This document shows, one piece after another, positions 10,443 through 19,729 of a stretch of 50,198 nucleotides of DNA. The DNA comes from Acetobacteraceae bacterium (GTDB taxonomy: Bacteria > Pseudomonadota > Alphaproteobacteria > Acetobacterales > Acetobacteraceae). The notes below the pieces were generated by a model. The model was not told where the DNA came from, made no database searches, and worked only from the letters and a program-made list of their open reading frames with translations. A program made the translations under genes and the position numbers. The stretch lies in assembly GCA_947474705.1 (NCBI GenBank), contig CANJJS010000029.1:1-50198 (forward strand). Reading direction: 5' to 3'. Within the stretch, counting starts at the first letter, position 1. The number at the start of each line of letters is the position of its first letter.

Positions 10443-10778
10443 ATGCCGCGCCTGCTTCTCGCCGCCGCCTTCCTCCTCGCCGCGCATACGGCCCATGCCT
10501 TCACCGGCAAATGCGTGCTTCAGGTCGATGGCAAGACCTACCTGAACGGCCCATGCCCGATGTCCGTCGAAAAAGGCGGCGACTTCACGATCGGCACCGA
10601 CGGGACCAAGGCCGGAAAATACTTCGCCATGGTCTCGATCGACAAAGCGGCCGGAACCGCCGATGGCTGGTGGAGCGGCCCCGATGGCGGCACTCACGCC
10701 CATGACCCGCTCGGAACCTTGACGCGCCAGGGCGCCTGTTGGGTCAACGAACGCGCGAAAGTCTGCGCGACCCGCTGA
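10443..10778 (+). CDS. Small exported four-cysteine protein
   Basis: This is a 111-residue protein with an N-terminal signal (MPRLLLAAAFLLAAHTAHA, cleavage expected before F20). The mature domain has four cysteines, near positions 24, 38, 99 and 107, so two disulfides are likely in the periplasm. Other visible features are VDGKTYLNGPCP and a Gly-rich WWSGPDGG segment. No family recognised. It lies 19 bases after the DUF3828-like gene on the same strand, forming a three-gene set with the IPNS-like oxygenase. Its function is unknown. Confidence 0.65.
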   Translation: MPRLLLAAAFLLAAHTAHAFTGKCVLQVDGKTYLNGPCPMSVEKGGDFTIGTDGTKAGKYFAMVSIDKAAGTADGWWSGPDGGTHAHDPLGTLTRQGACWVNERAKVCATR

Positions 10779-10874
10779 AAATCCGCCCGCGGCGCGGAAA
10801 ACCAGCCAAATCGCGTCAATCGGATTTGCCACCGGCCGACGGAACTGGCATACCGCCGCGCCAACTTCCACCCA

Positions 10875-10914
10875 TCTCTCTGGGCTGGTCGCGTTCGCGC
10901 GCGACCCAGAGAGA
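10875..10914 (+). repeat. Long interrupted hairpin in the hppA leader
   Basis: Arms 10875-10884 and 10905-10914 pair perfectly over 10 bp (TCTCTCTGGG with CCCAGAGAGA). Inside them 10889-10893 pairs with 10900-10904 (TCGCG with CGCGA) around a six-base loop, with four unpaired bases on the 5' side. There is no T-run after it, so it is not a standard intrinsic terminator. It ends 32 bases before the hppA start. It could be a transcript-stabilising or attenuating leader, or terminate the upstream three-gene unit. Confidence 0.6.
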
Positions 10915-10946
10915 CTTTCATAAGACAGCCAAGGGGAACACCTCGG

Positions 10947-13058
10947 ATGCAAACGGCCCAGATATTGGTCCTCGCCTGCGGAGTCGCGGCGTTGATCTAT
11001 GGCCTGATCACCGCGCGGCAAGTGCTCGCGCAAGATCCCGGTAACGCCCGGATGCAGGAAATCGCCGCGGCCGTGCAGGAAGGCGCCGCCGCCTACCTGA
11101 ACCGGCAATACACCACCATCGCCATGGTCGGCGTCGTCATCCTGATCGTTCTCGCCGCCGTGCTGGGCATGCATACCGCGATCGGCTTCGTGATCGGCGC
11201 GGTGCTGTCCGCCGCGGCCGGGTACATCGGCATGAACGTCTCCGTGCGCGCCAACTGCCGCACCGCGCAGGCCTCGCGCAACGGCCTGGCCGCCGGTCTG
11301 GACGTCGCCTTCAAAGCGGGCGCCATCACCGGCATGCTCGTCGTCGGCCTCGGCCTCCTGGGCGTCGCCGGCTACTACTTCATTCTGCGCGGCAGCTACG
11401 GCGCCGCCATCACCGACGAACAGCTTCGCAAGGTGCTGGAAGCCATGGTCGCCCTCGGCTTCGGCGGCTCGCTGATCTCCATCTTCGCCCGCCTCGGTGG
11501 CGGTATCTTCACCAAGGGCGCCGACGTCGGCGCGGACCTGGTGGGTAAAGTCGAAGCCGGCATCCCCGAGGACGACCCCCGTAACCCCGCCGTGATCGCC
11601 GACAACGTGGGCGACAACGTCGGCGATTGCGCCGGCATGGCCGCCGATTTGTTCGAGACCTACGCTGTCACCATCGTCGCCACCATGCTGCTGGCCGGCA
11701 TCTTCTTCACCGGCCCGGTTCGCGACCAGATGCTGATGCTGCCCCTTGGCATCGGCGGCATCTGTATCCTGACCTCGATCGTCGGCACCTACTTCGTCAA
11801 ACTCGGCGCCGATAACGGCATCATGTGGGCGCTATACAAGGGCCTGATCGTGACCGGCGTGCTGTCCATCGCGGGCGTCGCCGTCATCATCAACATGTTC
11901 GCCGGCGGCTTCAGCACCCCGCTGCCGATCGCGGGCGGCACCGCCACCACGGGCATGGCGCTGTTCATCTGCGCCCTGGTCGGCCTCGCCGTCACCGGCG
12001 CGCTGGTGTGGGTGACGGAATACTACACCTCCACCGAATACCGGCCGGTCCGCTCGATCGCGCAAAGCTCCACCACGGGTCACGGCACCAACGTGATCCA
12101 GGGCCTCGCGATTTCCATGGAAGCCACGGCGCTGCCGGTCGTGCTCATCTCCATCGGCATCATCGTCACCTATATGATGGCGGGCCTGTTCGGCATCGCG
12201 ATCGCGGCGACGACGATGCTGTCGCTGGCGGGGATGATCGTCGCGCTGGACGCCTACGGCCCGGTGACCGACAACGCCGGCGGCATCGCCGAAATGGCCG
12301 ACCTGCCCAAGGAAGTGCGTGTCACCACGGACGCCCTGGACGCGGTCGGTAACACCACCAAAGCGGTCACCAAAGGCTACGCCATCGGCTCCGCCGGTCT
12401 GGCGTCGCTGGTGCTGTTCGCCGCCTACACCCAGGACCTCGCGCATTACTTCCCGAAAATGGTGGTCGATTTCGGCCTGACGAACCCCTTCGTCGTCATC
12501 GGCCTGTTCATCGGCGGCATGCTCCCGTACCTGTTCGGCGCGATGGGCATGACGGCCGTGGGCCGTGCGGCCGGCGCGGTGGTCGTCGAGGTCCGGCGTC
12601 AGTTCCGGGACATTCCCGGCATTATGGAAGGCACCGCGAAGCCGGAATACGGCGCGGCCGTCGACCTGCTGACGAAGGCCGCGATCAAGGAGATGATCGC
12701 GCCGTCGCTGCTGCCCGTGCTCGCCCCGATCGTGCTTTGGGTCATCATCGACATCATCGCCGGCCGTTCGGCCGCCTTCGCCGCTCTGGGCGCCATGCTC
12801 ATGGGCACGATCGTGACCGGCCTGTTCGTCGCGCTGTCCATGACGTCCGGCGGCGGCGCCTGGGATAACGCGAAGAAATACATCGAAGAAGGCCATCACG
12901 GCGGCAAAGGTTCCGACGCCCACAAGGCGGCGGTGACCGGCGATACCGTTGGCGACCCGTACAAGGACACCGCCGGTCCGGCTGTCAATCCGATGATCAA
13001 GATCGCCAACATCGTGGCGCTGCTGCTGCTGGCGGTGCTGGCGGGCTGGCTGAAGTAA
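10947..13058 (+). CDS. hppA: K+-independent H+-translocating membrane pyrophosphatase
   Basis: This 703-residue integral membrane pump couples hydrolysis of inorganic pyrophosphate to proton export (or synthesis in reverse) and has about 16 membrane segments. The pyrophosphate and Mg-binding motifs are intact: [11 protein letters not shown] (residues 193-203) and [19 protein letters not shown] (219-237). A C-terminal pair of Asp-rich loops includes [15 protein letters not shown]. The subtype marker GNTTKA has Lys (about K472) where K+-dependent enzymes have Ala, so the enzyme should be K+-independent. The length fits the Rhodospirillum type. It has its own leader hairpin and a strong terminator, so it is probably a single-gene unit. 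Confidence 0.97.
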   Translation: MQTAQILVLACGVAALIYGLITARQVLAQDPGNARMQEIAAAVQEGAAAYLNRQYTTIAMVGVVILIVLAAVLGMHTAIGFVIGAVLSAAAGYIGMNVSVRANCRTAQASRNGLAAGLDVAFKAGAITGMLVVGLGLLGVAGYYFILRGSYGAAITDEQLRKVLEAMVALGFGGSLISIFARLGGGIFTKGADVGADLVGKVEAGIPEDDPRNPAVIADNVGDNVGDCAGMAADLFETYAVTIVATMLLAGIFFTGPVRDQMLMLPLGIGGICILTSIVGTYFVKLGADNGIMWALYKGLIVTGVLSIAGVAVIINMFAGGFSTPLPIAGGTATTGMALFICALVGLAVTGALVWVTEYYTSTEYRPVRSIAQSSTTGHGTNVIQGLAISMEATALPVVLISIGIIVTYMMAGLFGIAIAATTMLSLAGMIVALDAYGPVTDNAGGIAEMADLPKEVRVTTDALDAVGNTTKAVTKGYAIGSAGLASLVLFAAYTQDLAHYFPKMVVDFGLTNPFVVIGLFIGGMLPYLFGAMGMTAVGRAAGAVVVEVRRQFRDIPGIMEGTAKPEYGAAVDLLTKAAIKEMIAPSLLPVLAPIVLWVIIDIIAGRSAAFAALGAMLMGTIVTGLFVALSMTSGGGAWDNAKKYIEEGHHGGKGSDAHKAAVTGDTVGDPYKDTAGPAVNPMIKIANIVALLLLAVLAGWLK

Positions 13059-13082
13059 GTTTCTTCCGGCCGCGAACGAAGA

Positions 13083-13111
13083 AGCCCCGGACGCGAGTCC
13101 GGGGCTTTTTT
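13083..13111 (+). terminator. Intrinsic terminator of hppA
   Basis: AGCCCCGGAC (13083-13092) and GTCCGGGGCT (13097-13106) form a perfect 10-bp stem with a GCGA loop, followed by a run of T to about 13111. It begins 24 bases after the hppA stop. Read the other way, the hairpin is followed by a weaker T-rich stretch (ttcttcgttc), so it may also stop transcripts of the convergent potassium-channel gene. Confidence 0.93.
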
Positions 13112-13239
13112 GTTGGAAGCCGCCAGGCGAGACACAAAAGACTGGCCATCCCTTCAATTCGATCCGGCGGGACGCCGCGACCGGCCGCTCCCCACCCGCC
13201 CGCCGCCGCCTCGGAAGCGCGCGTTCGCGACAACCCCGC

Positions 13240-14337
13240 TTATCCAGGCGAGGACCCAAACCACCTCCCGCGCCGTTCGGGAACCGGCGCGAACAACCCG
13301 CTCAACGCGTGCGCCCGCGCGCCGCGGCCGACAATAACAAGACCGTCCCCGGGCGCGACGACGGTCTCGGGCGCCGGCTGGTTGATGGCTTCGCCGTCGC
13401 GGTGATTGATCTGCACGACGAAGAACGCGCCACGCGCCTGGTCCTCGACCCATGACACGGTCTGTCCGGCGACGGGGCTGTTTTCCGCGGCGATGACGAC
13501 TTCCAGATCGAGCCCCAGGGACCGCAGGACCCGCTCGAAGTTCTGCACACGTTCCGAGTCGAGAATAAATTTCGCCGTCTCCCGGAACAGGATCATTTCG
13601 GCGATGCGTTCGGCGCCGATATGGGTGGGCATGATGACCCGGTGCGCGCCCGCCTGAAGAAGCTTCCGTTCCGTGCTGGGCAGTTCGCCGCGGGCGATGA
13701 TCTCGATATGAGAATTCAGGCTGCGGGCGCTGAGGGTGATGAACACGTTGGCGGCATCGTTGGCGAGGACGGTGACCAGCGTGCGGGCGCGGTCGATACC
13801 GGCCGCGCGCAACGTGTCCTCGTCCGTCGCGTCGGCGCAGAGATAGGGATATCCGAGGTCGCGCGCGTGTTGCGCGTCGGTTTCGTTCACCTCCAAAATG
13901 ACGAAGGGCGCGCCAGCGGCGTGCAGGTCCTTGGCGAGCGCGGTACCGATGCGGCCGAATCCGCAGACGATGACGTGGCGGTCAAGCTTTTCGATCTGTG
14001 TGCTCATGCGCTTAAGTCCAAATATTTGGGCGAGTTGATTGAGCGTGAAGAACTGCACAAGCGCGCCGGTGACGAAGATCATGCTGGTGCCGCCAAAGAC
14101 GATGGTGGCGAGGGTGATGGCGCGCAGAAGTCCGCTGTCGATCGGCCGGGTTTCGCCGTAGCCGACGGTATAGACGGTGATAATGACCATGTAGAAGGCG
14201 TCGCCCAAGGACCAGCCCGCGAGGGTGTATGCGAGCGTGGCGAGGACGATCACCGTCAGCGTGAAACCGATGCCCAGTACGAGATTGCGCAGGGGCGAGT
14301 GGAGCAGGCCGGGCGAACGAGGGCTCGGATGTAACAT
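13240..14337 (-). CDS. Two-helix potassium channel with RCK (TrkA-N/TrkA-C) domain
   Basis: The 365-residue protein has one helix at about 18-40 (GFTLTVIVLATLAYTLA), a pore loop with selectivity filter TVGYGE (57-62) and a second helix at about 72-97. A cytosolic RCK domain follows. Its Rossmann motif is VIVCGFGRIG (122-131), and it ends with a TrkA-C part (about 265-350, including GDGLVIVGRGA). This is the MthK/Kch-like layout in which ligand binding by the RCK ring gates K+ flow. The frame is open upstream to 14901, but that part overlaps the dctP gene on the other strand and is not membrane-like; the ATG at 14337 is used. Its nearest divergent neighbour is dctP. Confidence 0.9.
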   Translation of the reverse strand: MLHPSPRSPGLLHSPLRNLVLGIGFTLTVIVLATLAYTLAGWSLGDAFYMVIITVYTVGYGETRPIDSGLLRAITLATIVFGGTSMIFVTGALVQFFTLNQLAQIFGLKRMSTQIEKLDRHVIVCGFGRIGTALAKDLHAAGAPFVILEVNETDAQHARDLGYPYLCADATDEDTLRAAGIDRARTLVTVLANDAANVFITLSARSLNSHIEIIARGELPSTERKLLQAGAHRVIMPTHIGAERIAEMILFRETAKFILDSERVQNFERVLRSLGLDLEVVIAAENSPVAGQTVSWVEDQARGAFFVVQINHRDGEAINQPAPETVVAPGDGLVIVGRGARAHALSGLFAPVPERRGRWFGSSPG

Positions 14338-14439
14338 TCCGGCAGGATGTTGGATTTTCCCGGACGCCGCAATCGGAGGGTGCCTTGCCAGCCGCCCAGG
14401 CCGTGATAGCTTCCGGACAAATTGTATGGGAAACGTCCG

Positions 14440-15459
14440 ATGACTTTGTTGACCCGACGCCGCGCTCTGAGGGCCGGTGTGGCCACCGGTGCCTCGATTC
14501 TGCTGCCGCGCTACGGCAACGCCGCCGAGATCAACTGGAAGTTCACCAGTTCGCAGCCGGCCGTGCATCCGTCCAGCGTGCGCTTCATGGAAGCGGCGGA
14601 GCGGGTTAAGCAAAAATCGGGCGGAAAGTTCGAAATCACCGTGTTCCATTCGGGCCAGTTGGGCACGGATATCGACACTTACACGCAGGTCCGAATCGGC
14701 GGCGTGCACATGATGGTGCTGTCGAACGTGATCACCGCGACGGCGGCGCCGCTGAGCTCGACATTCAGCATTCCCTTCGCCTTCAAGAATTACGAGCAGG
14801 TCTGGGCCGCCGCCGACGGCAAACTGGGCCAGATTCTGCGCAAGGATCTGGAGAAGGCGGGCTATCTGACCACGAACAAAATTCTCGATAATGGGTTCCA
14901 CGAGATCACGTCGTCCGCGGCGAAAGGGCCGATCAATACGGTCGCGGATTTGCAGGGCTTCAAGATGCGCGCCCCACCCAGCCCGATCCAGGTGTCGATG
15001 TGGAAGGCGATCGGATCGGCGCCGACGTCGATGAATTTTTCCGAGCTTTATACCGCGTTGCAGACGGGCGTTGTCGACGGGCAGGAAGCCTCGACATCGT
15101 TGATGAAGACGACGCGCCTTTACGAGGTGCAGAAATATCTCTCATTGACCTCGCATCTCTGGGACGGGTGGTTCGTGCTGATCAATCCGCGCGCGTTCGG
15201 GCGCCTGCCGAAAGACATGCAGGACCTGGTGATGGCGGAATACGACCAGGCCGGTCTCGACGCGCGCAAGGATCTGCTGGCGCTGAACGAGGAAGCCAAA
15301 AAATTCATGGTCGAAAAAGGCATGATCATGAACAAGGTCGCCGACGTCGCGCCGTTCCGGGCGAAGCTGAAAGAGGTCGGCTTCTACGCGGAATGGAAGC
15401 AGAAAATGGGCGATGAGGCCTGGAAGGCGTTGGAAGACATCGCCGGTCCGATCGTCTGA
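14440..15459 (+). CDS. dctP: TRAP transporter solute receptor, DctP family
   Basis: The 339-residue periplasmic receptor has a twin-arginine-type leader (TRRRALRAGVATGASILLP) and the DctP fold. Visible pieces are FHSGQLGTDIDTYTQVRIGG near residues 70-90, a conserved Arg in GFKMRAPPSP that usually contacts the ligand carboxylate, and GVVDGQEAS. TRAP receptors typically bind organic acids such as C4-dicarboxylates, sialate or keto acids; the ligand here is not predictable. An upstream TTG at 14422 is in frame, but the ATG at 14440 is preferred because it gives the normal leader length. The permease gene follows after 12 bases. Confidence 0.92.
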   Translation: MTLLTRRRALRAGVATGASILLPRYGNAAEINWKFTSSQPAVHPSSVRFMEAAERVKQKSGGKFEITVFHSGQLGTDIDTYTQVRIGGVHMMVLSNVITATAAPLSSTFSIPFAFKNYEQVWAAADGKLGQILRKDLEKAGYLTTNKILDNGFHEITSSAAKGPINTVADLQGFKMRAPPSPIQVSMWKAIGSAPTSMNFSELYTALQTGVVDGQEASTSLMKTTRLYEVQKYLSLTSHLWDGWFVLINPRAFGRLPKDMQDLVMAEYDQAGLDARKDLLALNEEAKKFMVEKGMIMNKVADVAPFRAKLKEVGFYAEWKQKMGDEAWKALEDIAGPIV

Positions 15460-15471
15460 GGGAACACGACC

Positions 15472-17334
15472 ATGGAAACGTCTGACGGCGCGGTCCGCGC
15501 AACCGGGATCGCGGCGGTGGCGGGCGCGTTCGAACGTCCCTTGGCGCGGGTGCTGGAACTGATCGCGGCGATGCTGGTCATCGCCGAGGTCGTGATCCTG
15601 TTCGTGGGCGTCGCGGCACGGTATGTGTTTCACAGTCCGCTGATCTGGACGGACGAACTCGCGCAGGCGATCTTCCTCTGGTTGGGCATGATCGGCTCTG
15701 CCGTCGCGCTAAACCGCGGCGAGCATATGCGAATGACCGCGCTGACCGCACGCGCGGGCCCGGCCGGCCGCCTGATCATGGAGGTGTTTTCGGCCGCCGC
15801 GGGACTGGTGTTCCTGGCGGTGGTCATCCGGCCCTCGATCGAATATGTCGAGGAAGTCTCGCGAATCATGATGCCGGGCCTGGAGGTTTCCAAGGCGTGG
15901 CTGACGGCGCCACTGCCGGTGGGCTTCGCGCTGATGATCGGGATCGCGGTGCCGCGGTTGTTCCGGCAGATGCCGGCGCCCGTGGCGATCGGAATCATCG
16001 CGCTGGCGGCGCTGGCCGCCTGGTTCGCGCCGCTGGCCGATCCGTATATGGAACGGTTGGGCAACGCCAATCTGGTGATCTTCTTCGTGCTGATCGTCGG
16101 CGCGGCAGTGCTGACAGGGGTGCCGATATCCATTGCGTTCTCGGTCGCGACCTTCGCCTACATGGTCATGACGACCGATGTGCCGATGCTACTGTTTGTT
16201 GGCCGTTACTATGAAGGCATGTCGCATCTGATCCTCCTCGCCGTCCCTTTGTTCGTCTTCCTGGGCTTATTGATCGAGATGACCGGGATGGCGAAGGCAA
16301 TGGTGGCGTTCCTGGCGTCCCTGCTGGGGCACGTGCGCGGCGGATTGTCTTACGTTCTGGTCGGCGCGATGTATCTCGTGTCGGGTATCTCCGGGTCGAA
16401 AGCCGCGGATATGGCGGCGGTGGCCCCCGCGCTGTTTCCCGAAATGATCCGGCGGGGCGCGAAACCGGGCGACCTGGTCGCGCTGCTCTCGGCGACGGGA
16501 GCGCAAACAGAAACGGTGCCACCGTCTTTGGTGCTGATCACGATCGGCTCGGTGACGGGCGTCTCGATCGCCGCGCTGTTCACCGGCGGGCTGCTGCCAA
16601 GCATCGTGTTGGGCGTGGCGCTGTGCCTGGTGGTGCGGCATCGCTACCGTAACGAAGACATGTCGAAGATCCGGCGGGCGACAAGCGCCGAGATTGGACG
16701 GGCATTTGTCGCGTCGGTCCCGGCTCTGGCATTGCCGTTTGTCATCCGTTTCATGGTGGTGGAGGGCGTCGCGACCGCGACGGAAGTCTCCACCATTGGC
16801 ATCGCCTACACGCTGGTGATCGGGTTGCTGGTTTACAAGCAATTCGATTGGGGCCGGATGATTCCGATGCTGGTGGAAACGGCGTCATTGTCCGGCGCGA
16901 TCTTGCTGATCGTGGGCGCGGCGACGTCGATGGCATGGGCTTTGACGCAGTCGGGATTCTCGCAACAACTCGCGGATACGATGGCAATCTTGCCGGGCGG
17001 GAAATTCACCTTCATGGGTGTGTCGATCCTCGCGTTTGTCGTATTGGGCAGTGTGCTGGAAGGGATTCCGGTCATCGTGTTGTTTGGACCGTTGCTGTTT
17101 CCGATCGCGCAGAAGATGGGGATTCACGAGGTCCATTACGCGATGGTGACGGTGCTCGCGATGGGCATCGGGCTGTTCGCGCCGCCGTTCGGGGTGGGGT
17201 TCTATGCCGCGGCGGCGATCGGACGAGTCGATCCCAATCTGGGGTTAAAGCCAATCATGGCGTATCTGCTGGCGATGCTGATCGGGTTGATCGTGGTCGC
17301 GGCGGTGCCGTGGATTTCCATCGGGTTCCTGTGA
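15472..17334 (+). CDS. TRAP transporter fused small and large permease subunits (DctQM)
   Basis: This 620-residue inner-membrane protein joins DctQ (about residues 20-185, four helices, with FVGVAARYVFHSPLIWTDEL typical of the small subunit) to DctM (about 195-620). The DctM part has the family pieces PMLLFVGRYYEGM, VPLFVFLGLLIE, SGISGSKAADMAAV and GAQTETVPPSLVLI. The fused form is common in alphaproteobacteria. With dctP it forms a sodium- or proton-driven importer. The last base of its TGA is also the first base of the ATG of the following ABC-type binding protein (TGATG), an unusual coupling between a TRAP permease and an ABC receptor. Confidence 0.93.
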   Translation: METSDGAVRATGIAAVAGAFERPLARVLELIAAMLVIAEVVILFVGVAARYVFHSPLIWTDELAQAIFLWLGMIGSAVALNRGEHMRMTALTARAGPAGRLIMEVFSAAAGLVFLAVVIRPSIEYVEEVSRIMMPGLEVSKAWLTAPLPVGFALMIGIAVPRLFRQMPAPVAIGIIALAALAAWFAPLADPYMERLGNANLVIFFVLIVGAAVLTGVPISIAFSVATFAYMVMTTDVPMLLFVGRYYEGMSHLILLAVPLFVFLGLLIEMTGMAKAMVAFLASLLGHVRGGLSYVLVGAMYLVSGISGSKAADMAAVAPALFPEMIRRGAKPGDLVALLSATGAQTETVPPSLVLITIGSVTGVSIAALFTGGLLPSIVLGVALCLVVRHRYRNEDMSKIRRATSAEIGRAFVASVPALALPFVIRFMVVEGVATATEVSTIGIAYTLVIGLLVYKQFDWGRMIPMLVETASLSGAILLIVGAATSMAWALTQSGFSQQLADTMAILPGGKFTFMGVSILAFVVLGSVLEGIPVIVLFGPLLFPIAQKMGIHEVHYAMVTVLAMGIGLFAPPFGVGFYAAAAIGRVDPNLGLKPIMAYLLAMLIGLIVVAAVPWISIGFL

Positions 17335-18872
17335 TGCGCTGGGCTCTGGCCGCGGCAATCTGGTTCGGGCTGATGTCCGGACCGGCGCGCGCGGCGGAGG
17401 GCGACCCGGCAGCGACGCTGGTTTATTACAACCTGGCGGGAAACCAGACGCTGGACCCAACGGATACCCAGAACGGGTCGAGTTACGCGCACGATACATT
17501 ACTGTCGATTTACGATACGTTGATCCGGCTGGACGACCGGGGCACGCCGGTTCCGGGCCTCGCCGAGTCCTGGACGCGGAATGCCGATCTGACGGACCTG
17601 ACGCTGAAGCTGCGGCCCAACGTGGTGTTTCACGACGGAACGAAGCTGACGGCCCAGACGGTTGTCGCGACCTTCGAGCGGAATCTGGCTCTGGGCAAAC
17701 GCGCGGGAAGTGGCGTCGTCGAAACGATGGGGCTGATCGCGTCGATGGAAGCGGTTGGCGAGGACACGGTCCGGCTGGTTCTGAAGCAACCGAACGGACA
17801 GATCGACGCCTGGTTGGGCGGCCCGTCCGGGATGATCGTCAGTCCGGCGGCTTACGCGGATGGCGCGGTGGGCGCGACGTTCCGGCCGATTGGTGCGGGC
17901 CCGTTTAAGGTAACGCGGTTCGAGTCGAACGCGCGGGTGAGCGTCGTCCGGCACGAGGCCTATTGGGGCGGGGTCGAGGGGCGGCCGGCGGGAATTGAGT
18001 TCCATTATGTCCCGGACGGGCGGGCACGGCTGAACGCGGTGCGCTCGGGCCAGGCGACGGTGGCGCTACTGGACGCGCGGCAGATTCCGGAGGCCAAGGC
18101 GGCCGGTCTGGAGCTGACGATCACCGAAAAGAACGCGTTCTGGGTAATGTATTTCAATCTCGCCAAGGCGGGGTTACGAGATGTCCGGGTGCGGCGGGCG
18201 TTCATGCACGCGCTGGACCGCGAGGCCTTGGCCGGGGCGCTGACGTTTGGCAGCGCCCGGGGGACAGAGCAGATTTTCGCGGTGTCCTCTCCGTTGAACG
18301 TTCCGGCGTTGGACAAACGATATGCTTACGATCCGGCGAAGGCGAAAAGCTTGCTGGCGGAGGCGGGGTTCAAGGATGGGATCGATATTTCGCTGCTGGT
18401 GTTGAACAATTCGGAATTCCGGCCGCTCGCGGAAGCGATGCAGGCGATGTTGTTGGAGGCGGGGATACGGGTGAAGTTCGACATGGTCGATGTGTCGCAG
18501 TTTACTCAGTTTTTTCAGCCGACGGCGCGGGGCGACATGCTGATGGGGCGGTACGGGGGACGTAGCGAGCCCGTGCAGATGTTGTTCGAACTGGTGGCCT
18601 CGGGTGGGCCGTTTTCGCCGGGCGGGTCGGTTTCGCCGGAGTTGGATAAGTCGATTGGCGCGGCGCGGGTGTTGGCGTCCAACGATCCGCGGCGAGACGC
18701 GGTTTTGGGCCAGGCGGTGGAGATGGCGTCGGATTTGGTTGCGCTGGTGCCGGTGATGACGCGAGCGAATGTTTACGCGTTCAAACCGGGATGCGTGACG
18801 AATTTACGGGCGTATTTGCCTGGGGGCGCGGATCGGTTCAACGATGTGCGGGTCTCGGCGAAATGCCGTTGA
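17334..18872 (+). CDS. Orphan ABC-type solute-binding protein, family 5 (DppA/OppA-like)
   Basis: This 512-residue periplasmic receptor has a Sec signal (WALAAAIWFGLMSGPARA) and the family 5 fold. The marker YDTLIRLDDRGTPVPGLAES is at about 62-81, LKLRPNVVFHDGTKL at about 93-107, and RPIGAGPFKVTRFE at about 183-196. No ABC permease or ATPase lies in this operon. It is coupled to the TRAP permease by TGATG. It is a clear paralogue of the first gene of the facing ABC operon (27584-29152): both end in MTR-x-NVYAF-x-PGC-x-x-NL, then AYLP-x-G-x-DR-x-ND. It may feed that transporter, or serve as a receptor with a sensing role; both are inferences. Confidence 0.88.
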   Translation: MRWALAAAIWFGLMSGPARAAEGDPAATLVYYNLAGNQTLDPTDTQNGSSYAHDTLLSIYDTLIRLDDRGTPVPGLAESWTRNADLTDLTLKLRPNVVFHDGTKLTAQTVVATFERNLALGKRAGSGVVETMGLIASMEAVGEDTVRLVLKQPNGQIDAWLGGPSGMIVSPAAYADGAVGATFRPIGAGPFKVTRFESNARVSVVRHEAYWGGVEGRPAGIEFHYVPDGRARLNAVRSGQATVALLDARQIPEAKAAGLELTITEKNAFWVMYFNLAKAGLRDVRVRRAFMHALDREALAGALTFGSARGTEQIFAVSSPLNVPALDKRYAYDPAKAKSLLAEAGFKDGIDISLLVLNNSEFRPLAEAMQAMLLEAGIRVKFDMVDVSQFTQFFQPTARGDMLMGRYGGRSEPVQMLFELVASGGPFSPGGSVSPELDKSIGAARVLASNDPRRDAVLGQAVEMASDLVALVPVMTRANVYAFKPGCVTNLRAYLPGGADRFNDVRVSAKCR

Positions 18873-18886
18873 GGGAGGATAAGAAC

Positions 18887-19690
18887 ATGGAACCAGGGAA
18901 GCGGTTGCCAGGAAAGGTCGCGATTATCACGGGTGGGGCCTCTGGGATTGGAGCGGAAACGGCGCGGATTTTCGCGTTGCACGGCGCCAGTGTGGTGCTG
19001 TGCGATATGCAGGATGAGTTGGGTCTGACGGTTGCTCAGGAAATTCGCGATAACGGCGGGGTGGCGGAGTACCGCACGCTGGATGTGACGAAGGAGGATC
19101 AGTGGATCGCCTTGGCCGCCGACGTCGAGAAGAAGTACGGAAAAATCGATATTCTGGGGAATATCGCGGGGATTTCCGGGCGGCCCGCGTCAATGACGGT
19201 GCAGGCGAGTGGGGTCATGACCGGGACGGGTCTCGCCGAGCAGACGCTGGAGAACTGGAACCGGATCATGGAGGTGAATTCCACCGGCGTGTTTCTGGGG
19301 ACGAAGAGCGTCATTCCGGCGATGCAACGCGCGGGTGGCGGGTCGATTGTGAATATTTCGTCCATTTGCGGGATCGTGGGGTCGTTCGCGAACGCGGCGT
19401 ATCACGCGTCCAAGGGTGCCGTGCGGATTTTCTCGAAGTCGGCGGCGTTGCAGTACGCGAAGGACCAGATTCGGGTGAATTCAGTACACCCTGGATTTGT
19501 GGATACGCCGATGGCCCGGCCCGGTTTGTTGGGCAATGAGAGTGGGAAGGCCCGGATGGATGCGACGCCGTTGGGGCGTTTTGGAAAGCCGAGCGATATC
19601 GCCCTGGGGTGTTTGTATTTGGCGTCGGACGACGCGGTCTGGGTGACTGGCAGCGAGTTGGTGATCGACGGGGGTATGACGGCGAATTGA
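18887..19690 (+). CDS. Short-chain dehydrogenase/reductase (classical SDR)
   Basis: This is a 267-residue Rossmann oxidoreductase with the classical motif set. The dinucleotide-binding TGGASGIGAE is near residues 17-26, ILGNIAG stands at the N-N-A-G position, the catalytic Ser lies in IVNISSICG, Y-x-x-x-K is YHASK, and the following HPGFVDTPM is typical. An Asp (LCDMQDE) at the end of beta 2 favours NAD over NADP. The start at 18887 follows a GGGAGG site, and the frame is open only into the preceding gene. It is the last gene of the TRAP operon and plausibly oxidises the imported compound; substrate unknown. Confidence 0.92.
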   Translation: MEPGKRLPGKVAIITGGASGIGAETARIFALHGASVVLCDMQDELGLTVAQEIRDNGGVAEYRTLDVTKEDQWIALAADVEKKYGKIDILGNIAGISGRPASMTVQASGVMTGTGLAEQTLENWNRIMEVNSTGVFLGTKSVIPAMQRAGGGSIVNISSICGIVGSFANAAYHASKGAVRIFSKSAALQYAKDQIRVNSVHPGFVDTPMARPGLLGNESGKARMDATPLGRFGKPSDIALGCLYLASDDAVWVTGSELVIDGGMTAN

Positions 19691-19699
19691 GAGGTTTTT

Positions 19700-19722
19700 G
19701 GGGGTGGCGTGATGCCACCCCC
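19700..19722. repeat. Hairpin between convergent SDR and LLM genes
   Basis: GGGGGTGGC (19700-19708) and GCCACCCCC (19714-19722) are perfect 9-bp arms with a five-base loop. The only homopolymer run is a T5 just before the hairpin on the + strand, so neither strand has the U-tract of a textbook terminator. Its place between two convergent stops still suggests a role in ending or stabilising both transcripts. Confidence 0.6.
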
Positions 19723-19729
19723 GACGGCG

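Noticed and set aside
11832-13259. A 475-codon His/Arg/Gly-rich frame opposite hppA.
   Set aside because: Low-complexity antisense of a conserved membrane pump; no start context and it crosses the hppA terminator.
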